Notes: generated by a model not told the origin, from the sequence alone. DNA of 64,000 bases from Paguma larvata (GCA_030068075.1 CM057841.1:8317565-8381564), one strand, 5' to 3'; numbered from the stretch's first letter, positions 1 through 11,759 are shown. A program made the numbers and translations.

Positions 1-845
1 GGTTCTTTTTTGTTTCTTTGCTCTCAAACACAACGTTGCCGTGAACATCTTTACGCAGACTTCCTTGGGTAGATGTCTGTTTCCTTAGGGTCAGTAAGGA
101 CAGGTGGAACCGCGGGCCACGCGGGCGTGTTCCTTTTAATAAACATCTCCTGTAACTTTCAACGGTTGCTATAGAACGAGTACCAAAACCGCAGCAACTT
201 CGGTAATAATAATAATAATCCTGTTTTACGGCTTGTGGGCTGGCTCATCGAGCGTGGTTTGTCTAGAGCTGCCTGCCATCGGCTGCAGGTCCGGCCGGCT
301 CCCATCTGCTCCAGGTGCCCCCTTCCCGGGCGGGTCAGCCGGGAAAAGCCTCGGGCGGCCAGAGCGGAGATTCAGAGGACTAACCGGCGACGTGCCAGGC
401 CGCTGAAGTCCTGGACTCGGAATGGGCACCTCGTGGTTTTCACCCCCACGCCCTTGGCCGAAGCAAGTCATGTGACCACACCCAAAGTTTAAGGTAGCAA
501 AAGGTACCCCGTGCGCACGACGAAGCCATGACGAGGCGGTGGCCGCCGTGCAGGTATACCGACTTTCGTTTCTGCAAGCCACGGGACCGAGAGCCCGTTT
601 CCAACACGTAGTACGACCGTCGACTTAGTTTCGCCAGTCCTATAGGGAGATATAGATTGACTTTTTTTTCCAAATGCTTTCATGGCCGCTCTCAGCCAAG
701 AGGCAGCACAATGCGGAGGGGAAAGCACCAGGTGGAAATCAGGAGAGCCTGCCACTAATTGCCCCTCTTTCCGTTCCCTGTGATTTTAAAGTTGCTTTCT
801 CTATACGGATCACAGCTTCCCCACCTGTCAGTGGAGCACAGGACT
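1..845. other. Intergenic DNA, nothing recognised
   Basis: No open frame here resembles a known protein and no splice-bounded exon can be recognised. A short (TAA)n run lies near 203-219. The SYT3 gene that precedes LRRC4B in other mammals must end upstream of this window. Confidence 0.6.
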
Positions 846-1060
846 TGGAGCCAGACAGCTCGGTGTCCAAACCCCAGCAGCTCTGTGTACTTGTTTTATG
901 TGACTTCGAACAAATCACTTAATTGCTCCCAACTGCTGTTATCACAGCTGTGGAGTGGGGTCAATAAACTCAACCTTCCCTACTTCATGGAGCCAGATTC
1001 CTCTAAGATCATGTCTATCTAATCAGCATCGAAACAGGAAACACTGCGGATTCGTGTCTC
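846..1060 (+). repeat. MIR-like SINE remnant
   Basis: The order of sequence blocks (a tract about losing track of 'tgtgtgacttcgaacaaatcactt', then a stretch like 'tgagtggggtcaataa') follows the diverged core and 3' part of the ancient mammalian MIR family. The copy is heavily mutated. Assignment is by eye only. Confidence 0.5.
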
Positions 1061-2335
1061 TCATTTTAGAGTTAAGTAAACTGACAGCCCGCAAAGGGGA
1101 AAGGAGAGAGTGCTGAGCAGTATGACAAGATAGAGTTAGCGGGCAGTCCCTCAGGGTATCGGTCAGAACACTCTGTTACACTTGCAAGTAACAGAACCCC
1201 AGTGAAAACTGGTTTAAGCAAAAAAAAAAAAAAAAGGGGGTGGGAGGAGCATGGGGGGAAGAGTGTACATTTCTTGGTTCATGTAACTGAAAAGTTTAGG
1301 ACTAGTGTCAGCATCAGGAATGGCTGAATCAGGCACCCAAACATTGCTGGCAGGCACACGTCTCTCGGTTTCTCCCCTTTGCTTTCCTCCGTGTTGCCTT
1401 TATTCTCAGGCAGCCTCTTCTGTATTATGGCAGTGTCACCAGGTGCCTTAAGGGAGAATTATTTAAAAAAAAAAAAAGTCCCCTGGACTGGACAAATTAC
1501 ACAAAGCCGCTTACTCTGGGTGGGTAAATTTCAAAAAGGCATCCCTTCCATCTGGCTGGTGCAGTCTTGTATCCAGGACAGAAGGTTTGGCCAGAGAGGC
1601 ACTGGCTGGATTTGTGGAGTCCAGATCGCCCCAACGCGTGCAGCAGCCCTGAGCGCAGCAAACGGTCCCTGGCGGCTCCGGGTTTCATTCCTACCAGCTG
1701 CCCAGCCCCAGGAGCAAGCCTGACCCCTTCTCCCTCGTGACCCCGGAAAAGGTCCCGACACCGGTTTTCATTAGCCGGGAGATGCCGGGCTTGGTCAGGC
1801 ACCTTCTTCTAACACCTGGGATCGGTCAGCTGTACTGAAGTCACGTAGAGGCACAGTGGGCCGGGAGAGGTCCCAGAGGAAAGTGACAGGGCCACTGCCC
1901 GAAAGAGGAGGACATACCTGCTGGGCCGACAAGAGAGCAGATCCCCCGCTCTACTCCCTCAAGGAGATTTCAGTCTAACCAGGGAATGAGAAGTAAATTA
2001 ACTAGAGACCTAGAGACTGGATTCGGGAGGGCACAGCTGGTATCTGCTCCAACTCGTCCGCCCCCTGCCCTCTTTCTTTAAAACAGAAAACAGAGACAAA
2101 GACATCCTTCCGTCAGGTGGCTCAGCCTACGAGACCACAGTGTAGGCCCCCCGATGCCGCGCGTTTATTTCCCGCCGTTCCTTCCTCGACGCGTCCTTGA
2201 CTCTCAGCGCAGAGTGTAGTCCATGTGCGAGATGAGTGAGTGACTAATAAATAGGGCAAGGGTGATTAGAAACAAAAACTATAGGATCCAGATAACAGCG
2301 ACTTCCCCAAGGCCACCCACACTCTAGTTTTCGTA
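1061..2335. other. Intergenic DNA, nothing recognised
   Basis: No gene is supported. It holds an A-run at about 1,220-1,235 and another at 1,465-1,477. Short open frames on both strands have no family resemblance and no codon-bias signature. Confidence 0.5.
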
Positions 2336-2339
2336 TTTC

Positions 2340-3020
2340 GGTTGTTTTCAAATTTGGCTATCACTAAGAACACACATCTCTGAGTGCATTTTTTGGTCTA
2401 CCTGTCTGATTATTTCTTTAACGTAAGTTCCTATGAGTTGAATTACTGAGTCATTAACCAAAGTTTGCAGCGAACTGTTTCGTTTTGTTCCTTTTGATAA
2501 AGCCCAAGGGCACCGCACTCAAACAACTTAGTGATTCTTTTTTCTGCCCATCAAATGAGCAACAAACATTTTAAGGTTCCACCGGACGCTGGTGAGAGTG
2601 CAGTGAAACAGACTCCCGTGCCCGTACGCACTGTCAGAATGGAAATTGCTGCCACCCTTCTGGAAAGCAATTTGGCAGTAGGTGTCAAGTGCAGGAAAAA
2701 TGGTCATGCTCTTCAGGTCGGAGATTCCACCTGCAACTCAAACAGACTTATATACAAAGAGGTTCATCGTGATGTTATTTATAATAGTTTTTTTAAGTGA
2801 AATTGCCAGGGTGTCCAACTAGGAGGGAATGGTTAAGTTAACGATGCTGAATCCACTCCATAGAATATTACACCGCCTTTTTAAATGACATTTTGAAAAC
2901 TATATTTTAGCATGGAAAAGTTGATGAGGTAATGTTCAGCGAACAAAAGCAGAATGCACACATTTTATATGAAGTATGACTGTAACTATGCCTTTAAAGA
3001 CTCGGCGGAAATGTGCCAAA
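2340..3020 (+). repeat. Old L1 (LINE-1) fragment
   Basis: The text around 2,580-2,790 (a mini-motif about a small sample of animals of the L1 3' region: many short A/T-rich stretches, 'ggcagtaggtg', 'cagacttatatacaaagaggttcatcg') looks like the 3' half of an old mammalian L1 of the L1M type. It has no intact reading frame. Confidence 0.5.
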
Positions 3021-3094
3021 CGGTTTGAGAGAGGTCGTATTTGGAAGGCGAGAGTACGGGCATTTTTTTACTACTTTTCTGTCTTCGACACCTG

Positions 3095-3545
3095 TTCTTT
3101 CACAATCATTATGGCAGACAATAAAGATTCCCACACCCTAGTCCCCGGGACCCGTGGATATGTTGATTTCCACGGCAAAAGGACTTTGCAGATGTGACTA
3201 GGTTGAGGATCTTGAAAGGGGGTGGTTATCCCGGATAACCTTGTGGGCCCATGTAGTCACGGGAGGGGGACAGGCAGATCGGTCAGAGAAGGCGACGTGA
3301 CGGTGGTAGCGTTGGTTACAGCGATGCAACCATGAGCCAAGGAACGCAGGCGCCTCCGGAAGCGAGAAAAGTCTAGGGAACAGATTCTCCCCTGGAGCCT
3401 CCAGGGACATACACCTTTCTAGCCCGGTGAGACTGACTTTGGACTTCTGACCTCCACAACTGTTAAGATAATAAGAGAATCAATCGGCGTTGTTTTAAGC
3501 CACGACGTTTGTGGTAATTTGTTATAGCAGCAATACATGACAAAT
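3095..3545 (+). repeat. Old dispersed repeat, copy 1 (family not assigned)
   Basis: Contains phrases typical of a common mammalian repeat: 'ggactttgcagatgtgac' near 3,180, 'ggacttctgacctccac' near 3,440 and 'tttgtggtaatttgtta' near 3,510. A second copy of the same 3' part lies at the right edge of the window (63,850-64,000). I cannot decide between an LTR-type and another class by eye. Confidence 0.5.
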
Positions 3546-3559
3546 ACAATCATGAATTA

Positions 3560-4093
3560 CTTTAAAAAAAAACTTAAAAAAATGTATGTGTATACACAGG
3601 GAAAAATACACCATTTGTAAGTGTCCAGCTCAGTGAATTTCTATAAAGTGAACACATCCATGTAATCAGCAGCCAGAACCAGAAAGAACATTCCCAGCCT
3701 CCCGGAAGCCCTTTCATGTTTCCTTCTGGGCACCATGCTCCTTCCAAGGGTCCCCACTGTCCTAACTTCACACGCCATAGGTTAATTTTGCCTCCGTTGG
3801 GATTAGCTTCTTTTTTCGTTCCGCCTAATTGTTGTGAGAGCCCTCCATGTCGTGCGTGTGATTATCGGGCATTCATTCTGACGTTCGTGGCGCTGCCGTT
3901 TGTGGCTCTGCCAGCATTTACCCATCCATTCTGTGGTCGGTGCGCGTTTGAAAGATATTCAGATTTTGGCCATGATGCGCAGTGCTACTCTGAAAGTCCT
4001 TGCATGTATCTTTGGGGGAACACATGTGGGCACTGGTGGACATATCCCCGGGAGTCACAGGGTGTGTGGACGTGCAGCTTTCAAGGGTCCCGC
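3560..4093 (-). repeat. Old L1 fragment, left part
   Basis: AT-rich sequence with 'aagtgtccagctcagtgaat' and an ending on the theme of a wounded coding frame, as seen in L1M 3' ends. It appears to continue at 4,321-4,640 after an inserted CanSINE, so the SINE at 4,094 split it. Confidence 0.45.
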
Positions 4094-4320
4094 AAGGGGC
4101 ACCTGGGTGGCTCAGTCGGTTAAGCCTCGACTTCAGCTCAGGTCATGATCTCTCGGTCTGTGAGTTCAAGCCTCGCATTGGGCTCTGTGCTGATAGCTCA
4201 GAGCCTGGAGCCTGCTTCAGATTCTGTGTCTCCCTCTCTCTCTGCCCCTCCCCTGCTTGCTCTCTGTCTCTCTCTCTCTCTCTGTCAAAAATAATAAACG
4301 TTAAAAAAATATTAAAAAAA
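4094..4320 (+). mobile_element. CanSINE (tRNA-Lys-derived SINE), sense
   Basis: Full-length element with the tRNA-like head at 4,098, a CT-rich body and an A-rich tail. It is flanked by an imperfect target-site duplication GGGTCCCGC (4,085-4,093) / GGGTCCTGC (4,321-4,329). Confidence 0.93.
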
Positions 4321-4658
4321 GGGTCCTGCGGAACTGTTTTCCAGAGTGGTTATACCAATCTGCTTTCCCTCCAGCAGGGTGAGGGTTTGCCCATTTTTCC
4401 ATTGGGTTGCCTGACTTTTCCTTACTGATTAGAAGGAATTCTTACACCTTCCAGAAAAGAATCCACCCTTGTCTGCAGCTTGCCTTTTCACTTTCTTAAT
4501 GGTGTCTTTGGATGACCAGAAGTTCTTAATATAGTCCAGCTTAACATACTCCAGTTTTTTCCCTTTATGGTTAATTTGGTCTTGTTTAAGACATCTTTTC
4601 CACTCCAAGTACATGAAAATGCTTCCCTCTGCTTTCTTTTAAAAGCTGTATTGTTTTA

Positions 4659-4875
4659 GGGGCGCCTGGGTGGCTCAGTCGGTTGAGCCTCCGACTTTGG
4701 CTCAGGTCATGATCTCGCGGTCTGTGAGTTCGAGCCCCGCGTCGGGCTCTGTGCCTTCAGCTCAGAGCCTGGAGCCTGCTTCAGATTCTGTGTCTTCCTC
4801 GCTCTCTGCCCCTCCCCCAGTCATGCTGTCTCTCTCTCTGTCTCAAAAGTAAATCAACATTAAAAAATTTTTTTA
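4659..4875 (+). mobile_element. CanSINE, sense
   Basis: Full-length element close to the family consensus. It is flanked by an 18-bp target-site duplication with one mismatch (4,641-4,658 and 4,876-4,893, differing at one position). It sits inside old L1 sequence. Confidence 0.95.
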
Positions 4876-4893
4876 AAAAGCCGTATTGTTTTA

Positions 4894-5400
4894 CCTCTTA
4901 GATTTAGATATAGAAAATATCTAGAATTTACTTTAGTAAATTATATTAACTAGAGTCCAATGAATTATTTTTAGGAACAATTTGCATATAAGTAAAATGC
5001 AGAGATATTAAGATTACAACTCAGTGAGTTTTGACAAATCTATAGATGTACATAACCAGTACCCTCATTCAAGATAACAGAATATCTCCATCAATCCAGT
5101 AAGTTCTCTTGTGCCCCCTTCCAATTAATCCCCAACCCCATAGGCAGCCACTATTCTGATTTCTGTTACTTAAAGGTTAATTCTGCCTTTTCTTGAACTT
5201 TATACAAAGTTCTTGTATCCTTTTGTTTATGTATTCTTTTTTGTCCTTTTTTCTTGCTCAGCCTCATGTCTGTGAGATTCTTTCATGTTGTTGAACGTAT
5301 CAATAGTTTATTCTTTTTTGTTGCTAAATAGTATTCCATTATATGAATACACTGCAGTGGATTCGTCTATTTCAGGTTGTTTCCAGTTTTGTGTTATTAT

Positions 5401-5403
<3 letters not shown>
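4894..5403 (+). repeat. Old L1 fragment
   Basis: AT-rich segment with the phrases 'aactcagtgagttttgac' and 'gctaaatagtattccatt' that mark the 3' part of ancient L1M-type elements. There is no open frame of note. Confidence 0.55.

Positions 5404-5434
<31 letters not shown>
5404..5434. repeat. (TA)n microsatellite
   Basis: About 15 consecutive TA units lie directly against the tail of an antisense CanSINE, where such microsatellites commonly arise. Confidence 0.95.
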
Positions 5435-5438
<4 letters not shown>

Positions 5439-5641
5439 TTTTTTTAATTTGAGAGAGAGAGAGAGAGAGAAAACACATGCAAGTGGAGGAGGAGGACAAA
5501 GGGGGAGAGTGAGTGAATCCCAAGCAGGCTCCACACTCAGCACAGAACCCGACACGGGGTTTGATCCCACAACCCTGGAATCATGACCTGAGCCAAAATC
5601 AAGAGTTGGATGCTTAACCAACTTAGCAACCCAGGCGCCCC
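5435..5641 (-). mobile_element. CanSINE, antisense
   Basis: Reverse-complement element: T-rich tail at the left, a (GA)n stretch, and the tRNA-like head reading CCAGGCGCCC in reverse at 5,631-5,640. Moderately diverged. Confidence 0.92.
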
Positions 5642-5984
5642 CAGCTTCTCCAAACAGTCTTCCTGAGTCATACTAAGTCTTAGTATGAACTGTGCAGATA
5701 CTTCTGAGACTTGTTTTTCTTTCTCTTGAGTAAATACCCAAGACTGAAATTACCGGGTTATATAGCACAGGTTTCAGAATCCCGGTCCTCTTATTTCTTG
5801 TTTACCCAGTGCCTGAAAACAGTGGCCTCACTTATTTCGTCCACTCGAGTTGTTTATCACAGGAGGGGGAGTCTGGTACCAGTTATTTTTCATGGCCCTA
5901 AGCAGGAGTTCCTAGTATATTACACTGAAAAGAAATTGTGATGAAATTATGTCCCAAACAGTAAAGCAGAGTAGAAAGAGCATT

Positions 5985-6250
5985 TGCTTCAGAGTCAAAT
6001 AGAGCAGGTTTGGGATCCAGTCTAAATTTGCTTACCGTGTGGTCTTGTGTAAGTACTCACCTCTTTGAACTTGAGCCTTCTCTATAAAATAGGGAGAATA
6101 CGAGCGCCTTCCTTGTGGGATTAGAGCTCGCTCGCGGGAGGGTTAGAGAGAGCCTGAGCACCCGTCTGACACGCAGAAGGCACGAGGAGCGTAGGTGGTG
6201 TTTCGTCGTACTGAGGGATGGTTTTGTTTCAAGAACACTTGAAGTACCTA
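5985..6250 (+). repeat. MIR-like remnant
   Basis: The succession 'agagtcaaatagagcagg', 'gtgtggtcttgtgtaagt' and 'cctctttgaacttgagcc' followed by 'ataaaatagggagaatac' matches the layout of a MIR element in sense orientation. The stretch 5,642-5,984 to its left shows nothing else recognisable. Confidence 0.6.
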
Positions 6251-6289
6251 GAAGACTGGATGGATTATGTATCGTGCTCAACAGATTTA

Positions 6290-7880
6290 AGGAAAATACA
6301 CAAATTTTCTGGTACTTTCTACACACTGGGGATGTAACCACTGAGAACGGAGCAGGCCTCTGTTCTCAAGGAGTTTGCCTTCCAATGAGGAGAGACAGTC
6401 AGCGAATAGTAGGTATGCACACAAATGAGAAAATTTCAGTCCTGAATAAATGCTCTGAAGAAAACAGAACAGAGTGCTGTCATACAGAGTGGCCAGGAGT
6501 GAGTACAATGGTTCCTTTAAACAAGTTGGACAAGGAAGGTCCCTCTGAGGAGGTCATATTTGAAGTGGGATCTGAAAATCTGAAGGAGCCACCCATGTGA
6601 AGACCTGGGAGAGGAGTGTTGCAGGCAGAGAGTAGCTGGTGCTAAGGCCCTGAGGTAGGAATGAGCTCACTGTCGTGGAAGAAACTGGAGTGTGTTGGGT
6701 GGAGAGGGGAATGGTAGGAGATGAAATGGAGTACTGTCAGAGCCCAACTGTGCAGGGCCCTAGAGGCCACGTTCGGGAGTGCAGATTTTATTTGAAGTAG
6801 GGTGGGAAGTCCTCAGAATGTCTGAAGTAGAGGGCTAATATGACCTAATTTACATGTTAATAGGCTCACTCTGGCTGCTGTGAAGAATGGATTGTAGGGA
6901 GGCAGGCGTGGCAGTAAGGCCTGTGAGGAGGCCTTTGGCTGGCCACGGGAGAGAGGATGGTGGCTGTCGCTTCTGTGGTGGCAGAAGGGATGGAAAGAAG
7001 GGACTGTTGGCAATGTATTTTAGAGGTAGAGACACAGGACTGGATGATGGGTTGGATGAGGGTGAGAAAAAGAGCACCATCCAGAACAACTTCTACATTC
7101 TTTCCTCAAGTAAATGGAGGGTGGTACGATTTGCTGAGATGAGGAAGACTGGAAGCAAAACCGATGCGTGTGCGCGTGTGTGTGCGCACGCGCGTGTGTG
7201 TGGAGGGGGGTGGTTGGAAGTCTAGAGCTCTGTTTTGGACATGTTGCATTTGAGAAGTAGAGGTGTCTAGTAGCCCTTGGTGTGCGTGCAGGGAGAGCTC
7301 AGTGCAGAGGTTAGGGCCAGAGACCCAGCTCATCAGCTGACTGACTGTTTAAAGCTGGGTGAGGTCACGTCAGGAGAGAGAGCAGAGCACCAGGGAGGGC
7401 CTCATCCCTGCGGCTCTCCTCCCACATTGAGAAGCCAAGTGAAGGTAGAGAAGCAGACAAAGGAGTGTGGTGAGGGAGAAGGAAATCAAGGAGGGTTTGG
7501 AGGCACTGAAGCCAAGAGAAGAAACGATCTCAAGAAGGTACTGTATCGAGTGCGGCTAAGTGGGTGAGTAGGGTGGGGGTGGAGGAGTGGCCGCAGGATT
7601 TGCAACATGGAGGTCACTGCTGACCTAGACGAGGGCAGCTTAGTGGAGTGGGGGTGGTGTCTCTCTATTGGAAGAGAGAATAAGATGTGAGGAAGTGGAG
7701 ATAGCGAGTCTTCCCAAGTGTTTTAGAAGTTTTGCTGAAAAGGACAAAGAATAGAGTGCACCGCAGGGAAACGTGGTGTCAAAGGAGGAGATTCGGGGAA
7801 TTCTTGTTTCTTACAATGAGAGGTGCTAGCAAGATCTTAAGTGCTGGTGCAAAGAAAGGGAAATTGTTTATGCAAGAAGG
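6290..7880 (+). repeat. Large old dispersed repeat (family not assigned)
   Basis: Over about 1.6 kb the text follows a widespread ancient mammalian repeat: a 'ctgttctcaaggagtttgcc' start, 'gtgctaaggccctgaggtag', 'cactctggctgctgtg', 'tgttttggacatgttgcatt' and 'gcaacatggaggtcactgc' appear in the expected order. A (GT/GC)n microsatellite lies at about 7,167-7,202. Shorter pieces of the same repeat recur at 26,640-27,200, 33,480-34,350, 43,880-44,160 and 45,230-45,700. No protein is encoded. Confidence 0.6.
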
Positions 7881-7914
7881 GGAGGGGTTAAGTGCAAGTG
7901 GCGACCTGCCCTAA

Positions 7915-8360
7915 GTGTTCCTTCTCTCAGCTGAATCCCCACCAAATTTACAGAAAAATTGAAAAAAAAAATTAATGAGCATCTATCTACCCACCATTTA
8001 AACTCAACAATTATTCACATTTCAAATGCTGACTTACTTGAGAGTAAGTTGCAGACATAAATACTTCGGCATGAACCTCCAAAGAATAAGACTCTACTCC
8101 TACATAATCATAATATCATAATATCACACATAAGAAAATTAACATTGATTCCCTAATGTTTCTAAGTTCAAGACCAAATTCACATTTTCCCAGCTGCCCC
8201 AGAGACGGTCTTTTAGGGCTCATAAAAATATGTTTCAGCTCAGGATCCAAGCAAGTTTCATGCATTGCATTTCGTTGCTATATCTCTTTAATCTCTTTTA
8301 ATCTAGAGCAACTACTCCAGCCAACCTTGTTTATCTCCTCCATAATAGTGACTTTTTAAA
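7915..8360 (-). repeat. Old L1 fragment
   Basis: Low-GC block with phrases such as 'ttgcagacataaatacttc', 'accaaattcacattttccc' and 'agcaagtttcatgcattgc' typical of the 3' part of L1M elements. It seems to resume at 8,453-8,600 beyond a short SINE. Confidence 0.6.
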
Positions 8361-8452
8361 AAAAGTAGGCTCCATGCCCAACATGGGGCTCAAATTCATG
8401 ACCCAGAGATCAAGAGTCACATGCTCTATGGAGAGCTAGCCGGGTGCCCCAT
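8361..8452 (-). mobile_element. Short carnivoran SINE, antisense
   Basis: A 92-bp tRNA-related element in reverse orientation, without the CT-rich body of the full CanSINE. It is inserted in the L1 fragment and ends in a GGTGCCCC head. Confidence 0.75.
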
Positions 8453-8693
8453 GATATTGACTTTTTGAAAAGGCCAGATTACTTATCTTGTAAATGCTCC
8501 ACATTCTAGATTTGTGTGATTGTTTCTTCATGGTGCCTTTTAACGTGTTCCTCTATCCTATTTCTGTAAGATGGAAATTAGGTCTGGAGCCGAGGTTCCC
8601 ATTCTCACTCCACAGTGCCTTTAGTGGCTCAGTAATTTTTTCACAGTGCACCTAGGCCTCAAAGAAATACCTAACTAAAATACCCATGTATTG

Positions 8694-8815
8694 GAGTGCC
8701 CAGCTGGCTCAGTCAGTGGAGCATGCAAGTCTGGATCTCAGGGTTGTGAGGGTTCGTGCTCCCCATGGGGTATAGAGATTACTTTAAAATTTAAATAAAA
8801 TTTAAAAATAAAATG
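8694..8815 (+). mobile_element. Short carnivoran SINE, sense
   Basis: The tRNA-like head (TGCCCAGCTGGCTCAGTCAG) and the short 'atagagattac' tail mark the older, CT-less CanSINE type. It is the first of three SINEs in direct succession. Confidence 0.85.
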
Positions 8816-8818
8816 AAG

Positions 8819-9026
8819 GGCGCCTGGGTGGTTCAGCCAGTTAAATATCTGACTTTGGCTCAGGTTGTGATTTCACGGTTCGTGGGTTCGAGCCCCACAT
8901 CAGGCTCTGTGCAGACAGCCAGAGCCTGGAGCCTGCTTTGGATTCTCTGTCTCCCTCGCCCTCTGCCCCTTCCCTGCTCACACTCTGTCTCTCTCTCTCT
9001 CTCTCTCTGAAAAGTAAATAAACATT
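8819..9026 (+). mobile_element. CanSINE, sense
   Basis: Full element with a (CT)n run at about 8,988-9,008 and a tail 'agtaaataaacattt'. The next SINE head follows immediately. Confidence 0.95.
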
Positions 9027-9295
9027 TGGGGCACCTGGGTGGCTCAGTCGGTTGGGCATCTGACTTTGGCTCAGGTCGTGATCTCATGGTTCATGGGTTC
9101 GAGCCCCGCCTCAGGCTCTGTGCTGACAGCTCAGAGCCTGGAGCCTGCTTTGGATTCTGTGTCTCCCTCTTTCTCTGCCCTTCCTTTGCTCACAGTCTGT
9201 CTTCCTCTCTCAAAAATAAACATTAAAAAATGTTTTTAATAAAAAAAAATTTAAAAAAATAAAGTAAAATAATAAAAATAAAATAAAATACCAGT
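9027..9295 (+). mobile_element. CanSINE, sense, with long A-rich tail
   Basis: Full element beginning GGGGCACCTGGGTGGCTCAG. Its tail runs into an extended AT-rich stretch of AAAT and AAAAT units to about 9,290. Confidence 0.94.
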
Positions 9296-9299
9296 TTAA

Positions 9300-10505
9300 G
9301 TAGTTATACACGTACAGCTTAAGTATTTATGTTCTAACAACTTAGCACCAGTTGAAAAGGTAATGCACATCAATTAAAAGAAAAATATTTTATTTCATTC
9401 TTAACACGAATTACGGACTAACAGAATGGCAATATACAACATCTCCAACTTCAGAGTCACACTGGACACCACCAGCTTCATATCCTCTTCCTCAGAGATT
9501 TTCAGGGCAGTGCTTGCCTTTAACTACAGAACTACCAAAAACCCAGTCTCATAAAGACCCATCATCCCCCAGAATGTAGCACAAACCTACTGCGGAAACA
9601 GTGAACTGCCTCTGAGTTAGTAGGTCAGGTGGTATCTAATAGATACGGAGTATCACTGTTTCCCCGAACACCTTAACTGTCCTATAACCAGGAGGCAGCC
9701 AATACTGGCTCTCCAAGAAAGAAGAAGGCACGGCGCATCTCTTCTCACCTGAATGCTGATGTGACCACTCTTTTCCAGAGAACTAGTTGTTAATCATTCA
9801 CCAGCACGTGGCGGCCCGCTGTGAACTTGCTATAGTTCCCTCAGGGTGCCTCAGCACACAGTTTGGGAACCAGAGGTCTTAAGGCTTAATGAGATCCAAT
9901 TTAAATATTCTTGGCAAAGGGCCTTCATAAATGATGCTGTATTCTTCATGCTGCATTGCTTCAGGAGGCACGGATGCCAGGTCGTCCCGTGATTAATGGT
10001 GCTTTCACCTTGTGAAGGTGGTGACCACTGTTTCTCTCCATTAGAACGGTGTGAGTAGCCTGCAGGCGGCTGCAGGGATGAGTGTGGGCTTCGAACTCCT
10101 GATTTCATTCTATCACATGTCATCATATTGTCGTGTCTAGATATGCTAGGTACGTATGTACATACGCACACACACACACATTGATGGGTACGTGTGACAT
10201 ACACACCAAACGTGTTACTGTCAGAGCCATTCCTTTTGATGCTCAAGTTGTCCCAGTTCTTGCCGGGAGAACCCCTTCAAGCTGGCTCCGGGGTCCTCGT
10301 AAGGGGATCCCATTCATCTCTGAGCACTTCCTTGTCTGTCTGGTGCAAAAGACGTCTCAGGTTTATTTTGTACTTGCCCCACCCCAAACCTGGAAGCAGT
10401 TGCTTTTCCAAGAAGTCTGGCTCTTGGGGGGAATAATATCTAGAAACTAAGCCCAGGGTGGTCCACGTGCTATTTCAGCCAAACTCTTGACCACTGGCGG
10501 AAGCA
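9300..10505. other. Intergenic DNA with a small DNA-transposon-like remnant
   Basis: No gene is supported. At about 9,800-9,890 the text 'cacgtggcggcccgctgtg' followed by 'cacagtttgggaaccagag' resembles a terminal part of a MER20-type hAT element. A (CA)n run lies at 10,167-10,180. The remainder is unassigned. Confidence 0.4.
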
Positions 10506-10508
10506 GAT

Positions 10509-10550
10509 GGTTTGAGACTGTCCCGTTAGGTAAATGGACAGTCTCAAACC
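10509..10550. repeat. Perfect 15-bp inverted repeat (hairpin)
   Basis: GGTTTGAGACTGTCC at 10,509-10,523 is followed, after a 12-nt spacer, by its exact reverse complement at 10,536-10,550. The stem does not extend outward, so it is shorter than a microRNA precursor. Function unknown. Confidence 0.9.
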
Positions 10551-10564
10551 TGTGCTAGAGGTCC

Positions 10565-10930
10565 GTGTTGCTGCCTGTTGCAGTTATCTATTGCTGTGTA
10601 ACAGGTCACCCTCAATTACTAGTGACTTGAAACAACAAAGTCATTTTATTATGTCATAAGGTTTCTGTGTGTCAAGAATTTGCGAAGGACTCCTCTGGGC
10701 AGTTCTGGCTCTGGGTCTTTAAAGCAGACCCGGTGAGACTGTGGGGAGCACTGCGACAGAAGAGGGAAAGCGGCCGTGCCCTGGCCAGGCACCTCTCCCT
10801 CCTCGGCTAGCGCCGGGCCTGTCTCCCTGGTCTCTCCACATGGCTTAGTTTGCTCTTCCTCCCGGCGTGGCAGCCTCAGGGCCGAGCCTGGGCTTAGATG
10901 GCCACCAAAGGCTCAAGAGTGCCTATCGAG
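10565..10930 (+). repeat. Old dispersed repeat (family not assigned)
   Basis: The opening 'gttatctattgctgtgtaac' and 'tgacttgaaacaacaaag' belong to a very common ancient mammalian repeat. The copy fades out by about 10,900. From here to 11,500 there is no gene or other recognisable element. Confidence 0.55.
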
Positions 10931-11506
10931 CATAGAGTAGAAGCTTCATCTCTTTTATGACCTTGCCTTGGAAGTCACGTGGCGTTGCTGCTGCCACACT
11001 CCGTTGGCCAAAAAAAAAGTCAGAAGAGCCGGGCCAGGCTGAGGGATGGGACGCAGAGGAGTGTCAGAGCACGTGGGGTGGGGGGTACTGTCGCACCCGC
11101 CCTTGGGAAATCTGGTCAGCCACCCCGACGCAGGACCAACACAGGTGTTTTGGAAACCCAACAAACAGGCAGCCAGGCGTCACTCTGCTGTGAACGCTGA
11201 GCCTCCGACCCCGTGTTCACTTTCCAGCGGTCACCATCTCCTCTGAGAATGCAGGTGAGGGTTTGCGTTGGAGATTTCGTCAAGGGCACGATTGGGGGTA
11301 AGATCTCGGGCCTAGCTTGGCACCCACTCTGATGTTTCCCCCTCCCTAGAACACTGCACCACCGGTGACCATCGTGACGGTTTACCAGCAGAGGTGAAGG
11401 CCCGTGGCAGTCACTGAGTGTGGGATATTGGATGAAATACATGAACAGTGGAGGCAGAGTGGAGGTGATACCCCTGCCCCCCATGGATCCCACTTGGAAG
11501 GAGTTT

Positions 11507-11759
11507 TCTTTTTTTTTTTAATGTGTATTTATTTATTTTTAAAATTTTTTTTAGTGTTTTTATTTTATTTTTGAGAGACATAGAGACAGAGCATGAGCAA
11601 AGGAAGGGCAGAGAGAGAGGGAGATACAGAATGTGAAGCAGGCTCCAGGCTCTGAGCTGTCAGCACAGAGCCCGATGCAGGGCTTGAACTCACAGACCGC
11701 GAGATCATGACCTGAGCTGAAGTCGGACGCTCAACCGACTGAGCCCCCCAGGCACCCCC
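11507..11759 (-). mobile_element. CanSINE, antisense
   Basis: Full-length reverse element with a T-rich tail at the left and the head at about 11,740-11,757. Flanks 'ggaaggagttt' (11,496) and 'ggaaagagttt' (11,760) look like a target-site duplication with one change. Confidence 0.95.

Noticed and set aside
4670..4852. Recurring small frame starting MAQSVE or similar (also at 9,039, 11,565, 21,369, 23,300, 49,418)
   Set aside because: All copies are translations of the CanSINE head and body. They are repeats, not genes.
8819..9226. tRNA-like sequences inside SINEs as possible tRNA genes
   Set aside because: They keep box A and B-like motifs but lack an intact cloverleaf and acceptor stem. 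They are parts of SINEs.
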